Below are positions 16,092-24,770 of a stretch of 64,000 bases of DNA, in pieces; the first letter of the stretch is position 1; every line of letters begins with the position of its first letter. A program made the position numbers and the translations under genes. This DNA comes from Stenotrophomonas indicatrix (GTDB lineage: Bacteria > Pseudomonadota > Gammaproteobacteria > Xanthomonadales > Xanthomonadaceae). The stretch lies in the NCBI RefSeq assembly GCF_002750975.1, contig NZ_PEJS01000001.1, forward strand, positions 4,066,973 to 4,130,972, given 5' to 3'. The notes under the pieces were generated by a model. The model made no database searches. It was not told where the DNA came from and worked only from the letters and a program-made list of their open reading frames with translations.

Positions 16092-17864
16092 TCAGGCCTT
16101 CTTGCGCTCGGCAATGTACGCCTGGATCTGCTGCTCCAGCACCGGCAACGGCACCGAACCCTGCTTCAGCAGCGTGTCGTGGAAGCCCTTGACGTCGAAC
16201 TTGTCGCCCAGCTCCTTCTCGGCCTGCGCACGCAGGCGCACGATGGCGATCTCGCCGAGCTTGTAGCTCAACGCCTGCCCCGGCCAGGAAATGTAGCGAT
16301 CCACTTCGGTGGTCACTTCGTGCTCACTCAGCGCCGTGTGGTCACGCAGGTAGGCCAGCGCCTGCTCGCGGCTCCAGCCCTTGCTGTGCACGCCAGTGTC
16401 GATCACCAGGCGCGTGGCGCGCCACATCTCGTAGGTCAGGCGACCGAAATCCTCGTACGGGGTTTCGTAGATGCCCATTTCCACGCCCAGCTTCTCGCAG
16501 TACAGCGCCCAACCTTCGCCATAGGCGGAGATGTAGGCATTGCGGCGGAACTCCGGCAGGTTCTTCTGCTCGGCAGCGATGGCACCCTGCAGTGCATGGC
16601 CCGGGTCGGATTCGTGCAGGGTCAACGCTGGCAGGTTGTACAGCGGGCGCGACGGCAGGTTGTAGGTGTTGAGCCAGTAGGTGCCCATGCCACCACGGCC
16701 GGCGGTCCAGAACGGCGCGATGTCCGGCGGCACCGGCACGATGGTGAAGCGCGCGCGCGGCAATGTCATGTACTTGCCGAGCTGGCCATCGGCGCGCTTG
16801 GAGATCCATGCGGCGCGCGACAGCAGTTCTTCCGGCGTCTTGGCATAGAACTGCGGGTCGGTACGCAGGAAGGTCAGGAACTCGGCAAAGCTGCCCTTGA
16901 ACTTCACCTGCTTGATGATGTCATTCATTTCCTTCTGGATGCGTGCCACTTCATCCAGGCCGATGCGGTGGATCTCGTCCGGCGACAGGTCCAGCGTGGT
17001 GTATTCGTGGATCTGCTGCTTGTAGTACGCCTTGCCGTCAGGCATCGCTTCGGCGGCCAGGGTGGTACGTGCCTGTGGCACGTATTCGTTGACGAAGAAG
17101 GTGCGCAGTTGCTGGAACGCCGGCACCACCTTGCCGCTGATCGCCGCGCGGGCCTGTGCCTGCAGCTGGGCCTGCTCGGCAACCGGGACGGTGTTGGGCA
17201 GCTTCTTGAACGGCGCGTACAACGGCGATTCGGTCGGGTCCTTCAGTTCGGCGACGGTGGCGATGGACACCTCGCGGCCATCGAGCACCGCACGCGGCAC
17301 GCTGAAGCCGCGCTTCAGGCCGGCACGCATGTTCCCGGTCTGCTGGTCGAAGTAGCGCGGCACATCATTCAGGCGCGCGATGTAGTTCTGGTAGTCCTGC
17401 ACGGTCTTCATTTCGCGCCGGGCCATGAAGGACAGGTTGGACCAGAACGAGGAATCGGCGTTGAACGGCATCTCGTAGCCGCGCAGGCGCACTTCTTCGG
17501 CCAGGTTGAACACCTGGTCGCGGTAGATCGCGTAGTTGACCTGGTTGTCGGGCGAAAGGGTCTTCGGGTCGATCTTCTTCAGCGCGGCCAGGGTCTGGTC
17601 CCATACCTCCAGGCGTGCCTGCTGCGCGGCCGGGCCGACGTCGGGCATGCGGGTGGCATTGGCCGGCGCGTCTTCGTCCTCGCTGGCCTCGCCGCCGCCT
17701 TGCTGGCGCCACTTCCATTCCTTCTCGTACAGCGCGCGGAAGGCGGCATCGGCGGGCGACTCGGTAGCCACGCTGGCCGGCGCGACGGCGGTGGGCGGCG
17801 CGGCCAACGCCACGGCAGGGGCAGACAGGGCAATCAGCAGGGCTACGGCAAGACGGGTTTTCAC
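16092..17864 (-). CDS. Exported DUF885-family protein (putative metallopeptidase)
   Basis: About 590 residues from a GTG at 17862-17864, with GGGAA 9 bases upstream. A signal peptide (KTRLAVALLIALSAPAVALA) starts the protein. The family signature HESDPGHALQ, a gluzincin-like HE-x5-H motif, lies in the C-terminal half, followed by the conserved EGWALYCEKLG segment whose Glu probably completes the metal site. DUF885 proteins are regarded as periplasmic or lipoprotein peptidases of uncertain substrate. The gene stands alone, flanked by SMAG repeats on both sides. Confidence 0.82.
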   Translation of the reverse strand: MKTRLAVALLIALSAPAVALAAPPTAVAPASVATESPADAAFRALYEKEWKWRQQGGGEASEDEDAPANATRMPDVGPAAQQARLEVWDQTLAALKKIDPKTLSPDNQVNYAIYRDQVFNLAEEVRLRGYEMPFNADSSFWSNLSFMARREMKTVQDYQNYIARLNDVPRYFDQQTGNMRAGLKRGFSVPRAVLDGREVSIATVAELKDPTESPLYAPFKKLPNTVPVAEQAQLQAQARAAISGKVVPAFQQLRTFFVNEYVPQARTTLAAEAMPDGKAYYKQQIHEYTTLDLSPDEIHRIGLDEVARIQKEMNDIIKQVKFKGSFAEFLTFLRTDPQFYAKTPEELLSRAAWISKRADGQLGKYMTLPRARFTIVPVPPDIAPFWTAGRGGMGTYWLNTYNLPSRPLYNLPALTLHESDPGHALQGAIAAEQKNLPEFRRNAYISAYGEGWALYCEKLGVEMGIYETPYEDFGRLTYEMWRATRLVIDTGVHSKGWSREQALAYLRDHTALSEHEVTTEVDRYISWPGQALSYKLGEIAIVRLRAQAEKELGDKFDVKGFHDTLLKQGSVPLPVLEQQIQAYIAERKKA

Positions 17865-17954
17865 AAGCACAGGTTCCCGGGAAGGCAGACCCCGATCATG
17901 GCACCCCGCACCGCGCATGGCATGGGACGAAGGTCCTGCCTGGGCCTAGCCCTG

Positions 17955-18180
17955 GTAGCTGCCAACCTTGGTTGGCAGGCGGGGAGACCCAGCGCCGAAG
18001 GCGCGTGGTAGCGCGGGGCCATGCCCCGCGAGCGCGAAGCGCGGCCGATGTTGGCCGCCATCCCACAGCCGCCGGGCATGGCCCGGCGCTACCACAGCGG
18101 TGCCTGCGTGGCCGCTCTGGTAGCTGCCAACCTTGGTCGGCACCCGGAGAAAACCAGCGCCGACCAAGGTCGGCATCTAC
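17955..18180. repeat. Cluster of five SMAG repeats in a 320-base gene-free stretch
   Basis: Elements lie at 17955-17978 (+), 18008-18030 (+), 18071-18092 (-), 18120-18142 (+) and 18159-18180 (-), each with a GTAG head (CTAC when reversed) and a 7-9-base stem. They fall into at least three sequence subtypes (GCCAACC, GCGGGGC/GCCGGGC, GCCGACC). I see no gene or promoter in this stretch. Confidence 0.8.
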
Positions 18181-18186
18181 CGGGCG

Positions 18187-18537
18187 TCAGTGACTGGCCT
18201 TGTCCCGCTTCCAGCCGCGATGCTTGATGTCCAGCTGCAGGCTGTACAACGCGGTGAACGCCGGGAACAGGTTCTGCAGCACGCCCACCGAGTCCTGCTT
18301 GGCCGAGAACAGGAAGTAGCTCAGCGTCATCAGGCTGCCGACCACGCTCATGTACCAGAACAGGCGCGGGATCACCGGCTTGCCGGCGCGCTTGGAGGCG
18401 ATGAACTGGACCAGCCAGCGGCCACCGAACATCAACGCGCCGGTGTAGCCGATCAGCTTCCAGCCGGTCACATGCAGGCCGGTCCAGTACAACCAGGTCA
18501 GCGGCTGGTCCAGCCAGTGAAGCTCCAGATCCATCAA
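18187..18537 (-). CDS. Small membrane protein with lipid A biosynthesis N-terminal (LABN) domain
   Basis: 116 residues with about three membrane helices. WTGLHVTGWKLIGYTGALMFGGRWLVQF and PRLFWYMSVVGSLMTLSYF fit the LABN domain found alone beside polyprenyl-phosphate glycosyltransferase genes. It overlaps the GT2 gene upstream by 4 bases, so the two are translationally coupled. By analogy with paired small membrane proteins in lipid-linked sugar pathways, it may help handle or flip the lipid-linked sugar; this is inference. Confidence 0.8.
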   Translation of the reverse strand: MMDLELHWLDQPLTWLYWTGLHVTGWKLIGYTGALMFGGRWLVQFIASKRAGKPVIPRLFWYMSVVGSLMTLSYFLFSAKQDSVGVLQNLFPAFTALYSLQLDIKHRGWKRDKASH

Positions 18538-19256
18538 CGCTCCTCCACCGCGGTGCGCTTGCTGCGGGTGATCAGCCAGGCCACGCCGCGCAGGTCGCGG
18601 ATGCCGACCAGCGCGCGGCCTAGGTTGTTGTACTTGGACACGCCGGCCGTACGGTGGCGATGGTTGACCGGCACGCTGGTGGTCTTCCAGCCGGCACGCT
18701 GCATCAGCGCCGGCAGGTAGCGATGCATGTGGTCGAAGTACGGCAGATCGAGGAAGGCGTTGCGCTCGAACAGCTTGATGCCGCAGCCGGTATCGGGGGT
18801 GTCATCGCGCAGCATGCGCGCGCGGATGGCATTGGCCCACTTGCTGGCCCAGCGCTTGCTGCCGCTGTCCTGGCGGTTGACGCGCCAGCCGGCGAACAGC
18901 TTCACCTGGGCGTCGGCCGCTTCACGGGCGTCCAGCAGCCTGGGGATGTCGGCCGGATCGTTCTGGCCATCACCGTCGAGGGTGGCGATCCACGGCGCAC
19001 GCGCGTGCTTGACGCCGGTACGTACCGCGGTGCTCTGCCCGCTCTGCGAGACGTGGTGCAGCACGCGCAGCTCCGGCGTGGTGGCCTTCATGCCCTGCAG
19101 CACGGCCAGGGTGTCATCGCGCGAATGATCGTCGATGTAGACGATCTCGAACGGCAGCCGTCCGCGCAGTGCAGCGGTGATTTCGGCCACCAGGGGCGCG
19201 ACGTTGTCGCGCTCGTTGAATACGGGGACAACGACGGACAGCTCGGGTTGGCTCAT
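18534..19256 (-). CDS. Family 2 glycosyltransferase (dolichyl/polyprenyl-phosphate sugar synthase-like)
   Basis: 240 residues without the C-terminal membrane helices of ArnC or GtrB. It starts MSQPELSVVVPVFNERDNV, followed by YIDDHSRDDT and LDGDGQNDP, the nucleotide-sugar and metal-binding motifs of GT2. It closely resembles DPM1-like enzymes that move a sugar from a nucleotide donor to a polyprenyl phosphate at the inner membrane. With the UDP-glucuronate-4-epimerase-like gene upstream, the plausible product is a polyprenyl-phosphate-linked galacturonic acid (compare RgtE of rhizobia); another sugar is possible. Confidence 0.82.
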   Translation of the reverse strand: MSQPELSVVVPVFNERDNVAPLVAEITAALRGRLPFEIVYIDDHSRDDTLAVLQGMKATTPELRVLHHVSQSGQSTAVRTGVKHARAPWIATLDGDGQNDPADIPRLLDAREAADAQVKLFAGWRVNRQDSGSKRWASKWANAIRARMLRDDTPDTGCGIKLFERNAFLDLPYFDHMHRYLPALMQRAGWKTTSVPVNHRHRTAGVSKYNNLGRALVGIRDLRGVAWLITRSKRTAVEER

Positions 19257-19346
19257 GGGGGGACTCGGCCAAGGAGGGACAAAGACCGCGCATTTTCCGA
19301 AGCCGAGGTTATCCGAAGATGAATCCGGCGGCGTGAGGATCGGTTT

Positions 19347-20312
19347 TCAGGCGCGATCAGCAAAATACTCGCGGCACCACTGCACCACCGGCGGCAGGCC
19401 CTGTTCGATCGGCATGACCGGTTCGTAGCCAAATGCGTCATGTGCGCGCCGGGTATCGGCCATCGTGCGCACCATGTCACCCGGCTGCATCGGCTTGTAG
19501 ACCTTCTGCGCGGGGCGACCGGCGGCCTGCTCGATCACGCCGATGAAGCGCTCCAGCTCGACCGGCGTGTGGTTGCCGAGGTTGAACACCCGGTGCGGCA
19601 CTGGACCATCAGCCGGATGCGCGAGGGCGCCGAGAATACCGGCCACGATGTCGGAGACATGTGTGAAATCGCGCTGCATGCGGCCTTCGTTGAACACATC
19701 GATCGAACGACCGGCCAGCACCGCGCGCGAGAACAGCAGCGGCGCCATGTCCGGCCGGCCCCACGGGCCATACACGGTGAAGAAGCGCAGGCCGGTGGCA
19801 CGCAGGCCATACAGCTGTGCGTAGGTATAGGCCATCAGTTCATTGGCGGCCTTGGTGGCGGCGTACAGCGAGCGCGGCTGGTCCACGCGCTGGTCTTCGG
19901 AAAACGGCGGCGTGGCCGAATCGCCGTACACCGAACTGCTGGACGCATACACCAGATGCTGCACGCCCCGGTGGCGGGACAGCTCGAGCATGTTGACGAA
20001 GCCGACCAGGTTGCTGTCGACGTAGGCGTGCGGGTTTTCCAGCGAATAGCGCACGCCGGCCTGCGCAGCCAGGTGGATCACCGCGGTCGGCTGTACTTCC
20101 TCGAACAGCGCGGCCAGGCCGTCGCGGTCGGTCAGGTCCAGCGTGCGCAGATCCAGCGTCGGGCACAGCGCGGCCACGCGGTCGCGCTTGATCTGTGGGT
20201 CGTAGTAATCGTTGAAGTTGTCCAGGCCGACCACCGACTGGCCCGCATCAAGCAGGGCACGGGCGGTGTAGGCACCGATGAAGCCGGCTGCGCCGGTGAG
20301 CAGGATGGTCAT
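19347..20312 (-). CDS. NAD-dependent epimerase, UDP-glucuronate 4-epimerase-like
   Basis: About 321 residues of the short-chain dehydrogenase/epimerase fold: NAD-binding GAAGFIG near the N-terminus, SSSSVYG in the middle and the catalytic Y-x3-K (YAATK). NDYYDPQIK after the first strand and the GRPDMAPLLFSRAV segment are typical of UDP-GlcA 4-epimerases, which make UDP-galacturonic acid for LPS or capsule. The ATG at 20310-20312 is preferred to an upstream TTG. It lies 90 bases upstream of the GT2 gene on the same strand. Confidence 0.82.
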   Translation of the reverse strand: MTILLTGAAGFIGAYTARALLDAGQSVVGLDNFNDYYDPQIKRDRVAALCPTLDLRTLDLTDRDGLAALFEEVQPTAVIHLAAQAGVRYSLENPHAYVDSNLVGFVNMLELSRHRGVQHLVYASSSSVYGDSATPPFSEDQRVDQPRSLYAATKAANELMAYTYAQLYGLRATGLRFFTVYGPWGRPDMAPLLFSRAVLAGRSIDVFNEGRMQRDFTHVSDIVAGILGALAHPADGPVPHRVFNLGNHTPVELERFIGVIEQAAGRPAQKVYKPMQPGDMVRTMADTRRAHDAFGYEPVMPIEQGLPPVVQWCREYFADRA

Positions 20313-20376
20313 TGCGGTGAGCCTGGAATTCAACGGTCAATTCAATAGTGATGGCGTCTGATGGTACGCGCAGGGC

Positions 20377-21102
20377 CTAGAACAGGCCGAAACGCTTCTT
20401 GGCCACATTGGTGCGCCCCGGCTGGATGACATCCTGGATGTTCTTCGCATCGAAGCGATCCAGCAGGGTTTCCGAGTCCTTTTTCAGCTTCAGGTCCATC
20501 TCTTCCGGGTACAGCGGCACGATCGCCATGAACTCGATGGTGGTGCCGTCTTCCAGCGCCAGCGTGCCGAAGTCGTCCGGGGTCGTGACCGGCGGCAGCA
20601 CGATGGCCCCATCGAACCCCACGCCCGGTGCATAGGGCTCGGACGGATGGCCGTTGGGAATGGTGTGGCCGAAGCCCAGCCAGGTGTCGTACTCGTGCGG
20701 CAGCCGCGCCAGGGTCTTCAGCAGGCGCACCGGCCAATAGTTGCGCTCATCCTCGAAGGCATCCTGGGTGATCGGCCAATCCGCCGGCAGGGTCACCATC
20801 AGTTCCATGTGCCGGGGGGCGTCCACCTCGTCGGGCACGGCCATCGGCAGGTCGCTCATGCCCGAGGTCACCAGCCGCAGGTACGGGCACTCGTCGGTGG
20901 CGGGCACCACATGCACGTCGATGTGCACGATATCGGAGATGATTTCATGGAAGACGCCGGAGATCGGGCCCAGATGGCGCTCGATGTGCGCGCTGATCTC
21001 CTCGATGTGCGACTCCCCCTGGGCCGGGGTGAAGTCCTTCTCGCGGCTGTGCACGAGGATCGGGCTGCCGCCCGGGCTGACGTCGTCTACTTCAATGGTC
21101 AT
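20377..21102 (-). CDS. Suppressor-of-fused (SUFU) domain protein
   Basis: 241 residues from the ATG at 21100-21102, with GGGAG about 7 bases upstream. The middle and C-terminal parts (PYLRLVTSGMSDLPM, RHMELMVTLPADWP, YPEEMDLKLKKDSETLLDRF) match the bacterial SUFU domain. There is no signal peptide or membrane segment. Bacterial SUFU-domain proteins are often proposed as immunity proteins of polymorphic toxin systems, but no toxin gene lies beside this one, so its role is open. It stands alone downstream of parB on the same strand. Confidence 0.8.
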   Translation of the reverse strand: MTIEVDDVSPGGSPILVHSREKDFTPAQGESHIEEISAHIERHLGPISGVFHEIISDIVHIDVHVVPATDECPYLRLVTSGMSDLPMAVPDEVDAPRHMELMVTLPADWPITQDAFEDERNYWPVRLLKTLARLPHEYDTWLGFGHTIPNGHPSEPYAPGVGFDGAIVLPPVTTPDDFGTLALEDGTTIEFMAIVPLYPEEMDLKLKKDSETLLDRFDAKNIQDVIQPGRTNVAKKRFGLF

Positions 21103-21244
21103 GTCCTGCTCCCTGGATGAGCCACGGGGCGGAGCGGCCCACCTGCGGTGGACGACGCGGCCTCCGGCACGCGCGGCGGTGCGTTCCCTGCAATCGACGG
21201 CACACGGCAGGAACGGGCCGTGCGCCCATGAAGATGCGCCGGGG

Positions 21245-22168
21245 TCAGCCCTGGCGCGTGCGCAGCCGCTCCAGCACGCCATCGAGCGTGTCCAGGTTGG
21301 CGTAATGGATGATCAGCTTGCCCTTGCCGCCGCGGCCATGGTTGATCGCAACGGAAGTCCCCAGCACTTCGGACAGCTCGGTTTCCAGCGAGGCGATATC
21401 GGCCTGCTGCACCTTGGCCACCGGCTGCGGACGGTTGCTCGGCACCTTGCCGGCGGCAAACGCCTGCGCACGGCGCTCGACCTCGCGCACCGACCAGCCT
21501 TCATCGGCCGCTTCCTGGGCCAGCTTGCTGGCCAGTTCCGGGGCCAGCGTCAGCAGCGCGCGGGCGTGCCCCATCTCCAGCCGGCGCGTTTCCAGCAGCA
21601 GGCGGATGGCGATCGGCAGCTCCAGCAGGCGCAGCAGGTTGGACACCGCCGCGCGCGAGCGACCGACGGCCTCGGCGGCCTCGGCATGGGTCAGGGTGAA
21701 TTCGCTGATGAGGCGCTGCAGCGCTTCGGCTTCTTCCAGCGGGTTGAGGTCTTCGCGCTGGATGTTCTCGATCAGCGCCATCGCGATGACGGTGCGGTCT
21801 TCCAGCTCGCGCACCACCACCGGCACTTCGTCCAGGCCGGCCAGCTGCGAGGCGCGCCAGCGACGTTCACCGGCGACGATCTCGAAGTTGCCTGCCGGCA
21901 GCTGGCGCACCAGGATCGGCTGGATCACGCCCTGCGACTTGATCGAGTCGGCTAGTTCGGACAGCTTGCCCTGGTCCATCTCGCGACGCGGCTGGTACTT
22001 GCCCGGCTGCAGCTGGCCTACCGGCAGCTTGCGCAGCACTTCACCGGGCAGCGGCTCGATCACCGCCGTACTGGCCTGCACCTGGCTGACCGCGCCCTTC
22101 GGACCGAGCAGTGCGTCCAGGCCGCGGCCGAGGCCTCGCTTCTTGGCTGCAGGCTTGCTGCTGGTCAT
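21245..22168 (-). CDS. parB: Chromosome-partitioning protein ParB
   Basis: 307 residues. A basic N-terminus (AKKRGLGRGLDALLG) is followed by the CTP-binding GERRWRAS box, the central helix-turn-helix (TLTHAEAAEAVGRSRAAVSNLLRLLELP) that reads parS, and a C-terminal dimerisation domain. It loads as a CTP-dependent clamp around the origin region and works with ParA in segregation. The ATG at 22166-22168 overlaps the ParA stop by one base (TGATG). I found no parS site in the window. Confidence 0.95.
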   Translation of the reverse strand: MTSSKPAAKKRGLGRGLDALLGPKGAVSQVQASTAVIEPLPGEVLRKLPVGQLQPGKYQPRREMDQGKLSELADSIKSQGVIQPILVRQLPAGNFEIVAGERRWRASQLAGLDEVPVVVRELEDRTVIAMALIENIQREDLNPLEEAEALQRLISEFTLTHAEAAEAVGRSRAAVSNLLRLLELPIAIRLLLETRRLEMGHARALLTLAPELASKLAQEAADEGWSVREVERRAQAFAAGKVPSNRPQPVAKVQQADIASLETELSEVLGTSVAINHGRGGKGKLIIHYANLDTLDGVLERLRTRQG

Positions 22169-22965
22169 CAGACGGTCTCCACGGCCTTGGTGGCCTTGTT
22201 GCGTTCGTTGTTGCGACGGATGATCTCGCCGGCCAGGCCGAGGTAGGCCACGCCGCCGCGCGAAGCACGATCGTAGCCGACGATGCTCTGGCCATGGCTG
22301 GGCGCCTCGGCCAGGCGCACGTTGCGCGGCACGATGGTGCGGAACACCCGGTCGCCGAAGTGCTCGGTGAGCTCGGCCGACACGGCATTGGCCAGGTTGT
22401 TGCGCACGTCGAACATGGTGCGCAGCACGCCTTCGATCTCCAGCGCCGGGTTGAGGTTGGCACGCAGCGCTTCGATGGTTTCCACCAGCGCGCTCAGGCC
22501 TTCCAGTGCGTAGTACTCGCACTGCATCGGCACGATCACCGAATCGGCGGCGGCCAGTGCGTTGAGGGTCAGCAGCGAGAGCGCCGGCGGGCAGTCGATC
22601 AGGATGTAGTCGTACTCATCGCGGATCGGTGCCAGCGCGCGCTTCAGGCGCTGCTCGCGCTCGCTCTGCGCCATCAGCTGGATCTCGGCCGCGGTCAGGT
22701 CGATGTTGCCCGGCAGCAGGTCGTAGCCTTCGGCGGTCTGCACGCGCACGTCGGCGGCGCTGGACTCGCCCAGCAGCAGGTCGTAGGTGGAGGAGACCAG
22801 CTCGCGCTTGTCCACGCCACTGCCCATGGTCGCGTTGCCCTGGGAATCCAGGTCGACCAACAGCACGCGCTTGGGTGCGTTGGCCAGGGAAGCGGCCAGG
22901 TTGACGGCGGTCGTGGTCTTGCCGACGCCACCCTTCTGGTTGGCGATGGCGATGATGCGGGCCAT
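22168..22965 (-). CDS. parA: Chromosome-partitioning ATPase ParA (Soj)
   Basis: 265 residues. It begins MARIIAIANQKGGVGKTT, the deviant Walker A of ParA/MinD ATPases, with the switch region LIDCPPALSLLTLNAL further on. Its ATP-dependent DNA binding moves ParB-parS complexes. I chose the ATG at 22963-22965 because the motif must begin there; upstream codons in frame are low-complexity. It lies 112 bases after rsmG and directly before parB. Confidence 0.95.
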   Translation of the reverse strand: MARIIAIANQKGGVGKTTTAVNLAASLANAPKRVLLVDLDSQGNATMGSGVDKRELVSSTYDLLLGESSAADVRVQTAEGYDLLPGNIDLTAAEIQLMAQSEREQRLKRALAPIRDEYDYILIDCPPALSLLTLNALAAADSVIVPMQCEYYALEGLSALVETIEALRANLNPALEIEGVLRTMFDVRNNLANAVSAELTEHFGDRVFRTIVPRNVRLAEAPSHGQSIVGYDRASRGGVAYLGLAGEIIRRNNERNKATKAVETV

Positions 22966-23077
22966 GCGGGTGTGCCTCGTCGACGTGTGCTGGGACCGGT
23001 CATTATGCGTACAACCGGGCCCGTGCGGAAATCGTGGATCGCCAACCGCTTGTTCCACAAGGGGCGGGCGGCGTGGT

Positions 23078-23716
23078 TCAGGGACCTGTGACGGCGACCA
23101 GATGGCGTTCACCGGCCAGGCCGGGCACGCTCAGCGGGACCACCTCGCGCACCTGCCAACCGGCCGGCAGCGCTGCGATCTCGTCATGCGGGTAGACGCC
23201 TTTCATGGCCAGCAACACGCCACCGGGGCGCAGCAGGTGGCCACCGACGCGGACGATGCCGGCCAGGGTGTCCATCGCGCGCGCGGTCAGCTGGTCGTAG
23301 CTGCCCGGCTCGGCCAGCGCTTCGGCGCGCGATTCGGCCACGCGGGCATTGCCCAGGCCCAGCTGGCGCACGGCCTCGCGCATGAAGCGGGCCTTCTTGC
23401 CGTTGCTTTCCACCAGGGTGACCTGCAGGCCCGGGCAGGCGATCGCCAGCGGGATGCCCGGCAACCCGGGGCCGGTACCGAGGTCGGCCAGGCTGCCATC
23501 GGCCACGAACGGCTGCATCGCCAGTGAATCGAGCAGATGGCGGGTGACCATTTCCTGCGGATCGCGGATGGCGGTGAGGTTGTAGGTGCCGTTCCAGCGG
23601 TGCAGCAGCGCCAGGTAGCGCAGCAGCGGCGGGGCCAGCTCGGCGGCCAGGCCCATGCTGGCCAGGCCCTGCTGCAGCGTGTTCGCTACGCCGGCGGGAA
23701 GATCGTGTTCGCTCAT
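23078..23716 (-). CDS. rsmG: 16S rRNA (guanine527-N7)-methyltransferase RsmG
   Basis: 212 residues. The SAM-binding glycine loop [17 protein letters not shown] and the HLLDSLAM segment identify RsmG (GidB), which methylates G527 of 16S rRNA. It precedes parA-parB, the common order near the origin, although mnmG, the usual partner upstream, is replaced here by a phosphopantetheinyl transferase. Confidence 0.95.
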   Translation of the reverse strand: MSEHDLPAGVANTLQQGLASMGLAAELAPPLLRYLALLHRWNGTYNLTAIRDPQEMVTRHLLDSLAMQPFVADGSLADLGTGPGLPGIPLAIACPGLQVTLVESNGKKARFMREAVRQLGLGNARVAESRAEALAEPGSYDQLTARAMDTLAGIVRVGGHLLRPGGVLLAMKGVYPHDEIAALPAGWQVREVVPLSVPGLAGERHLVAVTGP

Positions 23717-23755
23717 GCCGGCATTATCGCCGGTTTTCGCCGTTGATTCGCCGAT

Positions 23756-24355
23756 TCACTGCGGATACCAGGCCAATGCGGCGCGGAATTGTCCGCTGGC
23801 CTGCCATTCGTGCAGGTGCCAGCGCGCGGCCTCGCCCAGCTCCGGGTCGCACCAGCGCAGGTGCAGGGCGCCATCGTTGGCCGGGGCCAGCTGCAGGCGG
23901 TGCAGGCCGAAGGAAATGCCCTGCCCGTGCGCCTTCAGCATCGCTTCCTTGGCACACCAGACGCGGAAGAACCAGTGTTCGCGGTCGGCCTCGTCCAGGC
24001 CCTGCAGCCAGGCCACTTCGTCGGGATGGAAGAAGCGCTGGATGATTTCCAGCATGCGCGGGCGCGGCCGCAGCAGTTCCAGGTCCACGCCCAGCCGCAC
24101 GCCCTCGCCCAGCGCTACCAGCAGCACCTCGCCGCTGTGGCTCCAGCCGGTGCCGTAGTGGGCGAGCGCGCCGCTCAGTTCCGGCCGGCCCTTGTCGTCG
24201 CGCACCAGCGGCAGCGCATCCGGCTCGCCGCCCAGGGCCTGTGCCAGCACCTGCCGGGCCTGCGGCTCACCGCGCTGGCCAGGGACATGCGGGCAGCGCC
24301 AGACGGTAACCGGACCAAACCGCCAGGGGCCCTCAAGGGTGGCTGGCAGGCTCAT
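23756..24355 (-). CDS. 4'-phosphopantetheinyl transferase (Sfp/AcpT type)
   Basis: 199 residues from the ATG at 24353-24355. The family motifs GVDLE and WCAKEAMLKAHG are intact, giving the Mg-binding Asp/Glu and the catalytic Lys. It moves 4'-phosphopantetheine from CoA to a serine of a carrier protein in fatty acid, polyketide or peptide synthesis. No carrier-protein or synthase gene is near, so it probably serves the whole cell. It ends 39 bases before rsmG and is likely in the same transcript. Confidence 0.87.
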   Translation of the reverse strand: MSLPATLEGPWRFGPVTVWRCPHVPGQRGEPQARQVLAQALGGEPDALPLVRDDKGRPELSGALAHYGTGWSHSGEVLLVALGEGVRLGVDLELLRPRPRMLEIIQRFFHPDEVAWLQGLDEADREHWFFRVWCAKEAMLKAHGQGISFGLHRLQLAPANDGALHLRWCDPELGEAARWHLHEWQASGQFRAALAWYPQ

Positions 24356-24439
24356 CCGCACGCGCCCGTCACAGGATTGCACAGCGGGTTCACGGCATTG
24401 CGCGTCAACTGGACGCGGTTATCCACCGGAGAGTCGATC

Positions 24440-24691
24440 ATGGGCATCATCATCTGGCTGATCGTCGGCGGCATCGTCGGCTGGCTGGCAAGCATCATCA
24501 TGAAGCGCGATGGCCAGCAGGGCATCATCCTCAACATCGTGGTGGGCATCGTCGGCGCACTGATTTCCGGCTGGCTGTTCGGCGGCGGCATCAATGAAGC
24601 GATCACCCTGCGCACGTTCCTATTCTCGCTGATCGGCGCGGTGATTCTTCTGGCCATCGTCAACCTGTTCACCCGCAAGAGCATACGGTGA
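24440..24691 (+). CDS. GlsB/YeaQ/YmgE-family stress-associated membrane protein
   Basis: 83 residues, starting at the ATG at 24440 with GGAGAG 6 bases upstream. It consists of three hydrophobic helices with the family's glycine pattern (IVGGIVGWLASIIMKRDGQQG, NIVVGIVGALISGWLFG). It is a small inner-membrane protein of the transglycosylase-associated family, often induced by stress, with unknown biochemical role. Confidence 0.9.
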   Translation: MGIIIWLIVGGIVGWLASIIMKRDGQQGIILNIVVGIVGALISGWLFGGGINEAITLRTFLFSLIGAVILLAIVNLFTRKSIR

Positions 24692-24699
24692 ACTGACAG

Positions 24700-24766
24700 G
24701 TAGCGCCGGGCCATGCCCGGCGTCTCCCTGCCGCCGCTGCGCTCGCCGGACATGGCCCGGCGCTAC
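24700..24766. repeat. SMAG repeat pair between convergent genes
   Basis: 24700-24721 (+) and 24745-24766 (-) are GTAGCGCCGGGCC-type elements facing each other between the stops of the GlsB-like gene and xthA. They could form a large hairpin in either transcript. Confidence 0.85.
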
Positions 24767-24770
24767 CGCT

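Noticed and set aside
17955..18180. Regularly spaced short palindromes as a possible CRISPR array
   Set aside because: Repeats are of different subtypes, in both orientations and at irregular spacing, with GTAG heads; no cas gene is present. They are SMAG/REP elements.
21245..22965. parS sites or a replication origin beside parAB
   Set aside because: I saw no GTTTCACGTGAAAC-like sequence, DnaA-box cluster or AT-rich unwinding region in the window, so no origin is claimed.
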